From Acidobacteriota bacterium (lineage in GTDB: Bacteria > Acidobacteriota > Terriglobia > Terriglobales > Acidobacteriaceae), in NCBI GenBank assembly GCA_018268755.1, contig JAFDVW010000021.1:1-58651 (forward strand): 58,651 bases of DNA. Direction: 5' to 3'. The notes under the pieces were generated by a model that was not told the origin of the DNA, made no database searches, and saw nothing but the letters and a program-made list of their open reading frames with translations. Positions 8,034 to 15,717 of this stretch are shown here, piece after piece. Position numbers and translations under genes: made by a program. How positions within the stretch are numbered: position 1 is the first letter of the stretch; each line of letters opens with the position of its first letter.

Positions 8034-8223
8034 GCTGCGGGTGGGCCTCGCTACAGGAGCCTCGATTCAACCCCGCTCAATCCATGAATTCGGCTAGGCC
8101 GGCACCACGCGAAAACATGGGAAGCCCGCCCGTGATGAGGGCAAGGTGACAAATGGGACGGCCCGCCTTTGGCCCGGGAGGACAGAACTTGTCCGTGCCA
8201 TGGGGCATGTTGTCAGAGCTTGG

Positions 8224-8406
8224 TCAGCAGGCTTGCTTGGCCACGCCCAGGTATTCCTGACAGTCGTGCGCCCGAAATTCTTCCATGATCCGCGCCGGAA
8301 CGGAAGTGTCCGTGGCTTCAAAGCTGGTGCTCCAGCAACACATGGAGCAACCGCAATCGACCGGCCCGCTGATCCAGCCATGTTGCTCTAATTTGCGTTT
8401 TTCCAT
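8224..8406 (-). CDS. Small Cys-rich protein, possible metal-binding micro-domain
   Basis: 60 residues starting MEKRKLEQHGWI, with GGGGAG about six bases before the ATG at 8404-8406. Cys pattern: C19, C21, C24 and C25 (VDCGCSMCCW), then a His-Asp-Cys near the end (FRAHDCQEYLG), giving a plausible CxC...HxC metal site. The segment ending VPARIMEEFRAHDC looks like a short helix-forming conserved tail. It lies downstream of, and on the same strand as, the TPR/Fis gene. The frame is open a little further upstream but lacks a better start. No family name is claimed. Confidence 0.5.
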   Translation of the reverse strand: MEKRKLEQHGWISGPVDCGCSMCCWSTSFEATDTSVPARIMEEFRAHDCQEYLGVAKQAC

Positions 8407-8530
8407 AACTCCCCCACTACCTGGCAAGAGCTATTAAAAAACAGGCTTCGGCCCAAACCAAGCCCGGCCGTCCAATTCGGTCGATTGGGCCATCTTGGAC
8501 AGGCTTGCAAGATTTGATCTCTATGATAAT

Positions 8531-10165
8531 TCAGGACTTATTTGGCTTGAGGCGTCCCGAGCGGGTGAGGATGCGGCGCACCTTTTTGGGCGAGATGGAG
8601 AGGCGGGTGGCCACCCGGGAAATCTTGCGGCCCTCGCTTTCCCAGACGCGGGGAATGATGAGCTCGGCGAATTCCTCGCTGATTTGCTGGAAGGTCTTGT
8701 CGCCCACCGAGCCCTGCGACCAGGCCTTGAGCTTAGGATCGATGGTGCTCTTTTGCAGAATCTTGGCGCGCAGGGTCTGCAAGTCGCGCCACATATTGTC
8801 GGGCAACAGATCGCCTTTCTGGTTGCCCACGGCCAGGTCGTAAGACTCGCGCGCCGATTCCGGGCTGTCGAAGAAGGCATTGCAGTGGGTAAAGCCCTGC
8901 CACAGATAGGCGCTGGTCAGCACGCGGCGGTTCTGGGTGCGCTTGGCCAGCTCGACTCCTTCCTGGATGTATTCCAGGGCGCGCCGGGCATGGCTGCCGG
9001 GATCGGCGCCTTCGCTGATTTCCTCCTCCACCTTGGCATTCTCGATCATGCACTGCAAAATGCGGGCGCGGCCCATGATGATGAAATCATGCTGCTCTTT
9101 GGCCAGGCGAAAAGCGGTTGCCGACTGATCTTCGGCTAGATGGTAGTCGCCGTTATCGAGGTGCAGGTAGCCGTAGTTCAGGTGGACGGTGGCCACTCCA
9201 TGGCGGCTGGGATGGCCGCGATAGATCTCCGTGGCTTCATCGAGATGAGAAAGGGCTTCTTTACGCAGTTGCTCGAGGTGCTGGCGATAGTCGATCCGTC
9301 CCGGCGCGCGCTTGCCATCATGGTTGGAGCCGGCCTTGCGCTGGCGCTCCACATCGCGATCAATACGCCGCCGTAATTGCAATGCGATGCCGCGTTTGGC
9401 CAGCGCCATATTGGCCAGAGAACGCGCCAGATTGGGGTGTTTGGGGTCGCGCTTCTTAAATTCTTCAATCGCCTTCTGAAAATAGTCGATGGCGGAATCG
9501 TAGCGGCCTTCCCGGCGGGCCACCCGTCCATAGAAGGAATAAATGTTGCCCAGGGCCACGTGGTCATCGGTGCCGGCCAGGGCGGTCTCCGCTTCGTGGG
9601 AGATCGCGGAGGCTTCTTTCAGCTTGCCCTTCTGAAACAGCAGCCAGCTTTCCAGCACCTGCATCACCGCGGCCATGCAGGTGAGGCCCAGTTCAGCCGC
9701 CAGGTCCTTGCCTCGCACGGTGTAGCTGAGCGCCTTGTCGTACTCGCCCTTCATGCGCAGACAACGGCCCTTCCAGAAGTGGGCGATGGCCAGGGACTGC
9801 TTGTCGTTCCACTCCGCGCCCAAGGTGGAGATGACATCGAAGTGGGCAATGGCGTTGTCCACGCATTGCTCGGCCATGGCCACCATGCCTTCCGCCAGGC
9901 GAACGTAGAGATAGTCGTTCACCGGCAGCTGCAGGCGCACCGGCACATCAAAACGTTTCAGAATTTCGCGCAGCCGCGCCGGCTTGGAGAAGCCGATGTC
10001 CACCCACTGCGCCAGATAGCCCAGCAAGGGGGCGGCATGCTCCATGCCGGGATGGAGTTGGTCGAGCAGCGTTTCGTGCGCGCGCAGGCCCGCAATGCCG
10101 CGTTCAATGCGGCGCGCCGCCACATCTTCTTTCAACTGGGAAAGAAATTTTTGGTCGATTTTCAC
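8531..10165 (-). CDS. TPR protein with C-terminal Fis-like helix-turn-helix
   Basis: 544 residues, soluble. Most of the protein is tetratricopeptide-like helical pairs: recognisable units include HFWKGRCLRMKGEYDKALSY, NIYSFYGRVARREGRYDSAI followed by DYFQKAIEEF, TVHLNYGYLHLDNGDYHLAE, and TSAYLWQGFTHCNAF. The last 50 residues form a Fis-type DNA-binding segment, ELIIPRVWESEGRKISRV followed by ATRLSISPKKVRRILTRSG, in which the ATRLSISPKKVRRIL part matches the recognition helices that normally end NtrC-type regulators. There is no AAA+ module or receiver, so this is a TPR sensor joined directly to a Fis-like HTH. It may be a transcription regulator driven by protein or peptide contacts. The start codon is GTG at 10163-10165 with no clear Shine-Dalgarno. 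Confidence 0.75.
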   Translation of the reverse strand: MKIDQKFLSQLKEDVAARRIERGIAGLRAHETLLDQLHPGMEHAAPLLGYLAQWVDIGFSKPARLREILKRFDVPVRLQLPVNDYLYVRLAEGMVAMAEQCVDNAIAHFDVISTLGAEWNDKQSLAIAHFWKGRCLRMKGEYDKALSYTVRGKDLAAELGLTCMAAVMQVLESWLLFQKGKLKEASAISHEAETALAGTDDHVALGNIYSFYGRVARREGRYDSAIDYFQKAIEEFKKRDPKHPNLARSLANMALAKRGIALQLRRRIDRDVERQRKAGSNHDGKRAPGRIDYRQHLEQLRKEALSHLDEATEIYRGHPSRHGVATVHLNYGYLHLDNGDYHLAEDQSATAFRLAKEQHDFIIMGRARILQCMIENAKVEEEISEGADPGSHARRALEYIQEGVELAKRTQNRRVLTSAYLWQGFTHCNAFFDSPESARESYDLAVGNQKGDLLPDNMWRDLQTLRAKILQKSTIDPKLKAWSQGSVGDKTFQQISEEFAELIIPRVWESEGRKISRVATRLSISPKKVRRILTRSGRLKPNKS

Positions 10166-10598
10166 TGGTCTCTGATACCCGCTCGTGCCCCACGGCGGGG
10201 AGCTCCGGCCCTGCCGGCCGGCGCGTCAGGTCTTGCAGCCCCCGCTGACGCTCTTTCCTGAATCCTGGCAAAGCCCTGCCAGTCAATGAGATACATTGTC
10301 GCTCACAATCCCTCCCCAAGCTTATCGGCTGGGTCATTTCGGACGAGCAGATCAATGTGGACGAGGCGGTTTGCCCCTGTCCGCTCCCCTACGGTTTACT
10401 ACTTTTGGCAAGGCTGTGTTTGTTCGCCTTCAGTCGAACCGGCTGATTAGATCAAATGTAGCCAAAGATTTCCAGTTGCTGTTTTCCCCATACCCCCCAG
10501 CAAGAGTCGTGGTGCAGAAATGTCGATGCAGGACAGGGCTTTGGCTCTGTGATTGCAATCCTATGCAGGGAACGAACGAAGTGCTAAGGGTAGAGCCT
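10166..10598. other. Intergenic region between TPR/Fis gene and adenylate kinase
   Basis: 433 bases between divergent genes, expected to hold both promoters. I see no convincing paired -35/-10 boxes, no strong hairpin and no likely gene. The adenylate kinase frame stays open upstream to 10296, but that part has no family similarity and no ribosome binding site. Confidence 0.5.
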
Positions 10599-11276
10599 AT
10601 GATGCAACATATCGTGCCTATCGTGCTGGGGCCCCCGGGGGCGGGGAAGGGAACGCAGTGCAAGCGTCTGAGCGAAGCCTTGCAGGTCCCACACATTTCC
10701 ACCGGCGATCTTTTACGCGAGCACATCCGCAAAGGGACGTCGCTGGGGGCCAAAGTCAAGAGGACCATTGAGCGCGGCAATCTGGTGCCGGACTCTTTGA
10801 TATGGGAAATGTTGCAGGAGCGCATTGGACGCTCGGACTGCCGCCAGGGCTTTGTCCTGGACGGCTTCCCGCGCACGGCCAGCCAGGCCGAGAGGTTTGA
10901 CGCCTACCTGGCGCAACATAAGAGCGCGCGCCACTCGCTGCTGCCGCTGGTGGTCCGTCTGGCGGTGGACAATTCCGTCCTGTTGCGGCGGCTGACCGGG
11001 CGCCGCGTATGTCCCAAGTGCGCCTCCGTCTTCCACATTGAATTTGGTGCCCCGCAGGTCCCGGGACATTGCGACCATGATGGCGCCGAGCTGTTCATTC
11101 GCGATGACGACCGCGAAGCCACCATTCGCGAGCGCCTGCGAGTTTATGAACGCGAGATCAGCCCCATCCTGCAACATTACGGAAACGATGGCCGCATTCT
11201 TGAAATCGCCGGCGACCGCCCGGTGGAGCAGGTGACCGAAGAAATTCTCGAAGCCATGGGCCACGTCGCGGTGTAG
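10599..11276 (+). CDS. adk: Adenylate kinase
   Basis: 225-residue adenylate kinase, which interconverts ATP+AMP and 2 ADP. Motifs in order: P-loop GPPGAGKGTQ, AMP-binding ISTGDLLRE, GFVLDGFPRT, and a long LID with a zinc-type Cys pattern (CPKC, then HCDHDG, so the fourth ligand may be Asp) followed by RDDDREATIRERL. The start at 10599 is chosen because AAGGG lies eight bases upstream and the protein then begins just before the P-loop; ATG 10563 and the open frame further upstream are less likely. It is not in a ribosomal protein operon, the usual place for adk, so it may be a second copy. Confidence 0.93.
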   Translation: MMQHIVPIVLGPPGAGKGTQCKRLSEALQVPHISTGDLLREHIRKGTSLGAKVKRTIERGNLVPDSLIWEMLQERIGRSDCRQGFVLDGFPRTASQAERFDAYLAQHKSARHSLLPLVVRLAVDNSVLLRRLTGRRVCPKCASVFHIEFGAPQVPGHCDHDGAELFIRDDDREATIRERLRVYEREISPILQHYGNDGRILEIAGDRPVEQVTEEILEAMGHVAV

Positions 11277-11340
11277 GGATTTTTTCCGCATGCGGACCGG
11301 CCAGTTATCGGCTTTTTCCATTCGATTTTTCCAAAGAGAG

Positions 11341-11374
11341 CCCAGGTCTTCGCAGATGTCTTGCGAGACCTGGG
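11341..11374. other. Strong hairpin between convergent adk and acr3
   Basis: CCCAGGTCT plus CGCA pairs with TGCG plus AGACCTGGG (13 bp with one bulged T) around a 7-base loop. It lies between converging genes where a shared terminator is expected, but neither side has a T-run, so it may act with Rho or be a repeat. The stretch 11375-11494 shows nothing else clear. Confidence 0.5.
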
Positions 11375-11494
11375 GCCCGCCTATCTCAACCGCGACACGG
11401 TCAGCTTGCTGGAGAAAAACTTCGAGCGCAACTCCTCTTCGATTCTAGGCGGGGGCTTGGCCTTCCCGCCCGCGGGAGGCAAGTTCCTTCCTAC

Positions 11495-12592
11495 TCATGC
11501 CTTTCCAGGGGGGCCGCAGATCGGCGCTTGCGCTCCGCGCCCTATGGCTTGTTGGAAATATCGCGACTGGAAGTATAAGGCCACATTCACGAGACCAATC
11601 AAGGCCGGGACCTCGACCAAAGGGCCAATGACGGCGGCGAACGCCGCTCCGGAATTGATGCCAAAGACAGCCACAGCAACGGCAATCGCCAGTTCGAAGT
11701 TGTTGCTGGCCGCCGTAAAAGATAGGGTCACGGTTTTGGAGTAGTCTGCTCCCAGCTTGTGTCCCATGTAGAACGACACCAGGAACATGAGCACGAAATA
11801 GATCAGTAACGGAATAGCGATCCTCACCACGTCCAGGGGCAGGCGGACAATGTATTCCCCTTTCAAAGAGAACATGATCAAGATCGTGAAGAGCAGGGCG
11901 ATGAGCGTGAGGGGGCTGATGCGGGGAATAAAGCGCCTCTCGTACCATTCCCGGCCGCGCTTTCTTACCAGCCCGAGCCGGGTCAATAGGCCGGCGATGA
12001 AGGGAATGCCGAGATAGACGAATACGCTCTTGGCAATTTCTCCAATGGTCACCTGAACGACCGAGCCGTGCAGTCCAAACCACTCCGGCAATTTGGTGAC
12101 GAATACCCACGCATACACGGAATAAAACAGCACCTGAAAGACAGAGTTGAATGCGACCAGTCCGGCGGCATACTGAGTGTCGCCCTTCGCCAATTCGTTC
12201 CAGACGATGACCATGGCGATGCATCGCGCCAGTCCGATCATGATCAGTCCTGCCATATATTCCGGATAGCCCCGGAGGAAGATGATCGCCAGCACGAACA
12301 TCAAGACCGGCCCAATCACCCAATTCTGTATGAGCGAGAGCGCGAGGATCCGCTTATTGCGAAAGACTTCGTGCAGTTCTTCGTAGCGGACCTTGGCCAA
12401 AGGAGGGTACATCATCAGAATCAGTCCGGCCGCTATAGGGACCGAGGTCGTTCCTACGTTGAAGCGGTTCAGGAAGGGGACGATGCCGGGGACAGCCCAG
12501 CCCGACAGGACACCGAGGATCATCGCCAAAAAAATCCAGACCGTCAAATACCGATCCAGAAAGCTGAGACGCGACGCTACTTTGGTTGGCAT
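11495..12592 (-). CDS. acr3: ACR3-type arsenite efflux permease
   Basis: 365-residue inner-membrane carrier with ten hydrophobic segments, exporting arsenite as the last step of arsenic resistance. Diagnostic stretches: PIAAGLILMMYPPLAKVRYEEL, the conserved Cys segment GLARCIAMVIVWNELAKGD (the Cys is needed for transport in characterised ACR3 proteins), FNSVFQVLFYSVYAW, and SFTAASNNFELAIAVAVAVFG. The ATG at 12590-12592 has GAGGA six bases upstream. It lies 2.7 kb from the arsR-arsM-arsC-aquaporin operon and on the other strand, with repeats and a dehydrogenase gene between. A 91-bp repeated element lies just upstream. Confidence 0.93.
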   Translation of the reverse strand: MPTKVASRLSFLDRYLTVWIFLAMILGVLSGWAVPGIVPFLNRFNVGTTSVPIAAGLILMMYPPLAKVRYEELHEVFRNKRILALSLIQNWVIGPVLMFVLAIIFLRGYPEYMAGLIMIGLARCIAMVIVWNELAKGDTQYAAGLVAFNSVFQVLFYSVYAWVFVTKLPEWFGLHGSVVQVTIGEIAKSVFVYLGIPFIAGLLTRLGLVRKRGREWYERRFIPRISPLTLIALLFTILIMFSLKGEYIVRLPLDVVRIAIPLLIYFVLMFLVSFYMGHKLGADYSKTVTLSFTAASNNFELAIAVAVAVFGINSGAAFAAVIGPLVEVPALIGLVNVALYFQSRYFQQAIGRGAQAPICGPPGKA

Positions 12593-12630
12593 GCGGATTC
12601 CTCAGGGGCCGGGTGGCCCATATCTCCACG

Positions 12631-12721
12631 GGGTAGCTTCTCAAGAGGAGCATACAACAACCATCCTGGCATGCCCCATGTTTGCCTGCTTTCGGCAAAC
12701 TTGGGACCTTACTCGAAGTAA
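12631..12721 (-). repeat. 91-bp structured element, copy A (upstream of acr3)
   Basis: About 85 of 91 positions are shared with copy B at 14837-14928, in the same orientation. Each contains a hairpin in which GTTTGCC pairs with GGCAAAC and the flanks CCCA/TGGG extend it. Read on the minus strand, it would lie in the 5' leader of acr3, ending 38 bases before its ATG. It could be a dispersed repeat or a leader RNA. Confidence 0.7.
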
Positions 12722-12856
12722 CCAATCTTGCTCTGATGGATTCTAAGTTGTGCTCAGGCATAAGCCCACGTCTCGCAAAGGACGCGAGAACTGCCCCCGT
12801 TCTAGAGGATTGGGTCTGGATAATGTGGGCCACCCGCTTCGATTTTTGCTTTAGGG

Positions 12857-13020
12857 GCGTATCAGGGCGGCGGCTTTAGCCCCGCCGGACCAGATCGGAA
12901 ATCGATTTCGCGCCCAGAAGGCGCAACGGAAAACGAATGCTCCAGATGGTTGCGCCCCTTAGGCGCGCAACCCATATGCCATGGCATTGGCGGCAGGCCT
13001 GAAGGCCTGCCCTGATACGC
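12857..13020. repeat. Four-hairpin branched element, copy 1
   Basis: Outer stem: GCGTATCAGGG (12857-12867) with CCCTGATACGC (13010-13020). Inside, in order: GGCGG(c)GGC-TTTA-GCCCCGCC, GCGCC-CAGAA-GGCGC, GGTTGCGCC with GGCGCGCAACC (two-base bulge), and the perfect GGCAGGCC-TGAA-GGCCTGCC. Folded as RNA or extruded as DNA this is a closed multi-branch structure. Confidence 0.75.
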
Positions 13021-13172
13021 AGCTCTACTCTATGGGCTCGCGGATAAGGAAACAGCAATAAGTTGTGCCCATCCGTAAGCCCCACTTCCCGCAAAGGACG
13101 CGAGAACTGCCCCCGTTCTAGAGGATTGGGTCTGGATAATGTGGGCCACCCGCTTCGATTTTTGCTTTAGGG

Positions 13173-13336
13173 GCGTATCAGGGCGGCGGCTTTAGCCCCG
13201 CCGGACCACATCGGAAATCGATTTCGCGCCCAGAAGGCGCAACGGAAAACGAATGCTCGAGATGGTTGCGCCCCTTAGGCGCGAAACCCATATGCCATGG
13301 CATTGGCGGCAGGCCTGAAGGCCTGCCCTGATACGC
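13173..13336. repeat. Four-hairpin branched element, copy 2
   Basis: Same architecture as copy 1, 316 bases further on. The right arm is at 13326-13336 and both outer arms are perfect. The third hairpin has a small change (GGCGCGAAACC), which weakens it. Confidence 0.75.
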
Positions 13337-13486
13337 AGCTCTACTCTATGGGCTCGCGGATGAGCAAACAGCGATAAGTTGTGCCCATCCGTAAGCCCCA
13401 CTTCCCGCAAAGGACGCGAGAACTGCCCCGTTCTAGAGGATTGGGTCTGAATAATGGGGCCCACCCGCTTCGATTTTGTTTTAGGG

Positions 13487-13650
13487 GCGTATCAGGGCGG
13501 CGGCTTTAGCCCCGCCGGACCACATCGGAAATCGATTTCGCGCCCAGAAGGCGCAACTGAAAACGAATGCTCGAGATGGTTGCGCCTCTTAGGCGCGGAA
13601 CCCATATGCCATGGCATTGGCGGCAGGCCTGAAGGCCTGCCCTGATACGC
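13487..13650. repeat. Four-hairpin branched element, copy 3
   Basis: Same architecture; the right arm is at 13640-13650 and both arms are perfect. The third hairpin is GGTTGCGCC ... GGCGCGGAACC, with one position changed relative to copy 1. The unit stops about 15 bases after the element. Confidence 0.75.
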
Positions 13651-13665
13651 AGCTCTACTCTATGG

Positions 13666-13802
13666 AAATGGGGAACCTGGGACAGGGAACCTGGGGACAG
13701 ACGGAACGTTCCCCGGTTTATTCTCAGGCAACAAAGGTAAGGTTGGTCGGGTTTACAGCTGTGCGCCATCCCGCCTCACCCAGGGAACAATTCACCGCAG
13801 TC
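13666..13802. other. Spacer with short GGGAACCTGGGGACAG direct repeat
   Basis: Between the tandem repeat and the dehydrogenase stop codon lies GGGAACCTGGGACAGGGAAC and then a second GGGAACCTGGGGACAG followed by ACGTTCCCC, which can form a small hairpin. It resembles REP-type debris next to IS200-like transposases, but no transposase is present here. Confidence 0.35.
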
Positions 13803-14741
13803 CTACAAGATTTTCTTGAGCTGGATCAGACGCTCATTTCGCCACTCCGCGAAGTTGTGGCTGCTCTTGTCTGTCCAGGAATAAAAACCCTGGCCGGACT
13901 TGGTTCCCAACTGGCCGGCCTCTACCTTCTTATCCAGGGAGAGAGGCGAGTCGGCAGCATTACTGAGCTCAGGAAAAAGATTCTTCAATACCGCCTGCCA
14001 CACGTCGAGCCCGCCCGCATCCAGGGTGGCAAAAGGCCCCAAAAAGGGCAGGCGCATGCCGATCGAACCACGGATGGCGGCATCGATCTCTTCCGCGGTC
14101 GCGACCCCAGCATCAAGCAAGGCAAACACTTCACGGGCCATCGCCGCCTGTACCCGGTTCACCACCAGTCCCGGAACTTCTTTCCGCAACAAGAGCGGAA
14201 CTTTCCCCGTCGACTTCAGCAGCGCCATGGTCGCTTGCAGGACATCGGCCCTGGTTTCTGGCAAGCCGAGCACTTCCACGGCCGGCAGCAGGTGCGCTGG
14301 ATTGAAGTAATGGGTGAGGACGATTCGGGTCTTGTCCGCCAGGGGCGCGGCAATGGCGGAAAGTGACAGGGAAGAGGTATTGGAAGCGAGAATACAGGTG
14401 GATGGGACCAGCTGCTCCAGTTGCTGAAACAGCCGGTGTTTCACCGCCAATTGCTCAGAGACGGATTCTGTCACGAACTCCGCGGTCTGGGCGGCTTCCT
14501 CCAAGGAAGCTACAAATTGGATCCTGCCCAGGGTTGCTTCCGTCTGTGCGGATGAAATGATCCCGGCCCGCGCTGCCTGGCCCAGCTGCTCGGCAATCTT
14601 GTCGCGTGCGGAGACCAAGGCCTCAGCCCGGCTATCGGTCAGCCGTACGGAAAGTCCGGCCTGCGCGAAGCACTGCGCGATCCCTTGCCCCATGGCGCCG
14701 GAGCCGATCACCGCCACATTTCTTATCTCAAAGTTCTTCAT
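13803..14741 (-). CDS. 3-hydroxyacyl-CoA (3-hydroxybutyryl-CoA) dehydrogenase
   Basis: 312-residue NAD-dependent dehydrogenase that oxidises 3-hydroxyacyl-CoA to 3-ketoacyl-CoA (or the reverse) in beta-oxidation or butyrate-type metabolism. Visible: Rossmann motif VAVIGSGAMGQGIAQCFAQAG, TEFVTESVSE-like segment (AEFVTESVSEQLAVK), ASNTSSLSLSAIA, catalytic HYFNPAHLLPAVEV with the active-site His, and C-terminal dimer domain with NRVQAAMAREVFALLDAGVA and GTKSGQGFYSW. AAGG lies seven bases before the ATG. It stands between two arsenic-resistance segments with which it has no metabolic link, so it may have been placed there by rearrangement. Confidence 0.92.
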   Translation of the reverse strand: MKNFEIRNVAVIGSGAMGQGIAQCFAQAGLSVRLTDSRAEALVSARDKIAEQLGQAARAGIISSAQTEATLGRIQFVASLEEAAQTAEFVTESVSEQLAVKHRLFQQLEQLVPSTCILASNTSSLSLSAIAAPLADKTRIVLTHYFNPAHLLPAVEVLGLPETRADVLQATMALLKSTGKVPLLLRKEVPGLVVNRVQAAMAREVFALLDAGVATAEEIDAAIRGSIGMRLPFLGPFATLDAGGLDVWQAVLKNLFPELSNAADSPLSLDKKVEAGQLGTKSGQGFYSWTDKSSHNFAEWRNERLIQLKKIL

Positions 14742-14836
14742 GGAAGCCTTTGTCCTGCATGACCAACGAAATGTCTATCATCTTGCATGAGCTTTGGCGT
14801 CTCGACAAAATCGAGCGGGCTGGCATCATCTCTATC

Positions 14837-14928
14837 GGGTAGCTTCTCGAGAGGAGCATACAACAACCATCTAGGAGGTGCCCCATGTTTGCCTGCTTTC
14901 GGCAAACTTGGGACCTTACTCGAAGTAA
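14837..14928 (-). repeat. 91-bp structured element, copy B (upstream of the dehydrogenase)
   Basis: Second copy of the element at 12631-12721, same orientation. It differs mainly in an 8-base central block and one G/A change. On the minus strand it lies 95 bases before the dehydrogenase ATG. CTTCGAG near its minus-strand 5' end can pair with CTC(GA)GAAG near the 3' end; in copy A the single change turns one G-C into G-U on this strand. The rest of 14929-15129 shows nothing clear. Confidence 0.65.
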
Positions 14929-15129
14929 AGGGTTACGGGCATGGGCCCTCCTTTTTCTGTCTCACTTTACTAACGCGGAAAGAAGAAGAAGTTGGAGCAG
15001 GGCTCTCTGGAGAAAAGGAATTTCCAGCTTTGGGCCAAGGAGTGGAAGGTAGAGTCGACTCAAGCATGAAGCCTGCCCCTGCGTCTGGCACAACGCAGAC
15101 ATCGGAACGGAATCCGCGGGCGAAAGCGA

Positions 15130-15135
15130 TATAAT
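15130..15135 (+). promoter_or_regulatory. -10 box for tRNA-Arg
   Basis: A perfect TATAAT lies 26 bases before the first base of the tRNA, a usual distance for a tRNA leader. No matching -35 box is seen. Confidence 0.45.
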
Positions 15136-15161
15136 TTGAGTTCCGTCGTGGTTCGGCGCGG

Positions 15162-15238
15162 GGGCGCGTAGCTCAAGCGGATAGAGCATCGGATTTCTAA
15201 TCCGAGGGTTGCAGGTTCGATTCCTGCCGCGCCTACCA
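15162..15238 (+). tRNA. tRNA-Arg (anticodon TCT, reads AGA)
   Basis: Complete cloverleaf of 77 bases with encoded CCA. Acceptor stem GGGCGCG / CGCGCCT (first pair G-T), D-arm with GCTC...GAGC, anticodon stem TCGGA/TCCGA with loop TTTCTAA giving anticodon TCT, T-arm GCAGG-TTCGATT-CCTGC, discriminator A, then CCA. It stands 108 bases before arsR. tRNA genes are common integration sites; no repeated copy of the 3' end was noticed nearby. Confidence 0.97.
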
Positions 15239-15310
15239 ATCTGGCCCCGTTCTTCCCTTCCCCGCACATGCTTTCTTTTCAAGCATTTGAGATCACCCCA
15301 AGAATTTGCT

Positions 15311-15346
15311 TTGACAAAATTCCTATATTTCTGCAAATATCGAAAT
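15311..15346 (+). promoter_or_regulatory. arsR promoter and palindromic operator
   Basis: A perfect -35 TTGACA (15311-15316) and a -10 AAATAT (15335-15340) are 18 bases apart; the -10 ends six bases before the arsR ATG, predicting a leaderless mRNA. Two overlapping inverted repeats cover the -10: ATATTT-CTGC-AAATAT and ATATTTC-N10-GAAATAT. Both suit ArsR autorepression. Confidence 0.7.
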
Positions 15347-15709
15347 ATGACACCTGCCGCCACCACCACGAAAAAATCTCAGGAACAGGTGGCTCAATAT
15401 GCCGATCAGTTTTCCGCCATGGGGTCCGAGGCCCGGCTGCGCATCATGCAATTGCTGCTTACGGCCCATCCCGAGGGGCTGGTGGTGGGCGAAATTCAGG
15501 AAGAGCTGGATATCCCCAACTCCACCCTTTCCCATCATCTCGACAAGTTAAAGAGCGAAGACCTGGTGTGCGTGCAGCGGGAAAGCACATACCTGCGCTA
15601 CACCGCCAACACCCAGGTCCTGCAGGAACTGTTGCAGTTTCTTTACGCCGAGTGCTGCACCCGCAGTCGCGCGGTAAAGCCGCAGGATATTGTGCAGATT
15701 TGCCGATAG
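15347..15709 (+). CDS. arsR: ArsR-family arsenic-responsive repressor
   Basis: 120-residue winged-helix repressor. The core helices are clear: FSAMGSEARLRIMQLLL, VVGEIQEELDIPNSTLSHHLDKLKSEDLV (recognition helix STLSHHLDKL), and the wing CVQRESTYLRYTA. The usual ELCVC metal motif in the recognition helix is absent. Instead Cys103-Cys104 (AECC) and Cys119 lie in the C-terminal helix, an arrangement known from ArsR proteins that bind As(III) through C-terminal cysteines. The ATG at 15347 is set by the promoter geometry, and there is no Shine-Dalgarno. It is followed closely by arsM, arsC and an aquaporin, forming an autoregulated operon. Confidence 0.92.
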   Translation: MTPAATTTKKSQEQVAQYADQFSAMGSEARLRIMQLLLTAHPEGLVVGEIQEELDIPNSTLSHHLDKLKSEDLVCVQRESTYLRYTANTQVLQELLQFLYAECCTRSRAVKPQDIVQICR

Positions 15710-15717
15710 GAGGCACT

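Larger units (their letters stand above)
12744..13665. repeat. Tandem repeat, 2.9 copies of a 316-bp unit
   Basis: Unit starts are at 12744, 13059 and 13375 (TAAGTTGTGC); the third unit breaks off near 13665. Copies are nearly identical. Each unit contains one 164-base element closed by an 11-bp perfect inverted repeat (GCGTATCAGGG / CCCTGATACGC) with four internal hairpins. No coding frame in it has a credible protein. Confidence 0.9.

Noticed and set aside
11361..11494. Possible gene remnant after adk
   Set aside because: A short frame reads plausibly (LNRDTVSLLEKNFERN), but there is no ribosome site, no match I can name, and it soon runs into the acr3 antisense.
12631..12721. Cyclic-di-GMP or other known riboswitch upstream of acr3
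   Set aside because: The hairpin with GAAAGC loop looked suggestive, but the conserved bases of the c-di-GMP-I class are not in place and the same element precedes an unrelated gene.
12744..13665. CRISPR array
   Set aside because: The unit is 316 bp with nearly identical content throughout, no short repeat/unique spacer alternation and no cas genes.
12844..13769. Repeated similar open frames within the tandem repeat
   Set aside because: They follow from the 316-bp duplication. Each would translate through the hairpins, has no ribosome site, and differs in reading start among copies.
15162..15238. Genomic-island attachment site at tRNA-Arg
   Set aside because: No integrase gene and no repeated copy of the tRNA 3' end was found in the window; the ars genes alone are not sufficient evidence.
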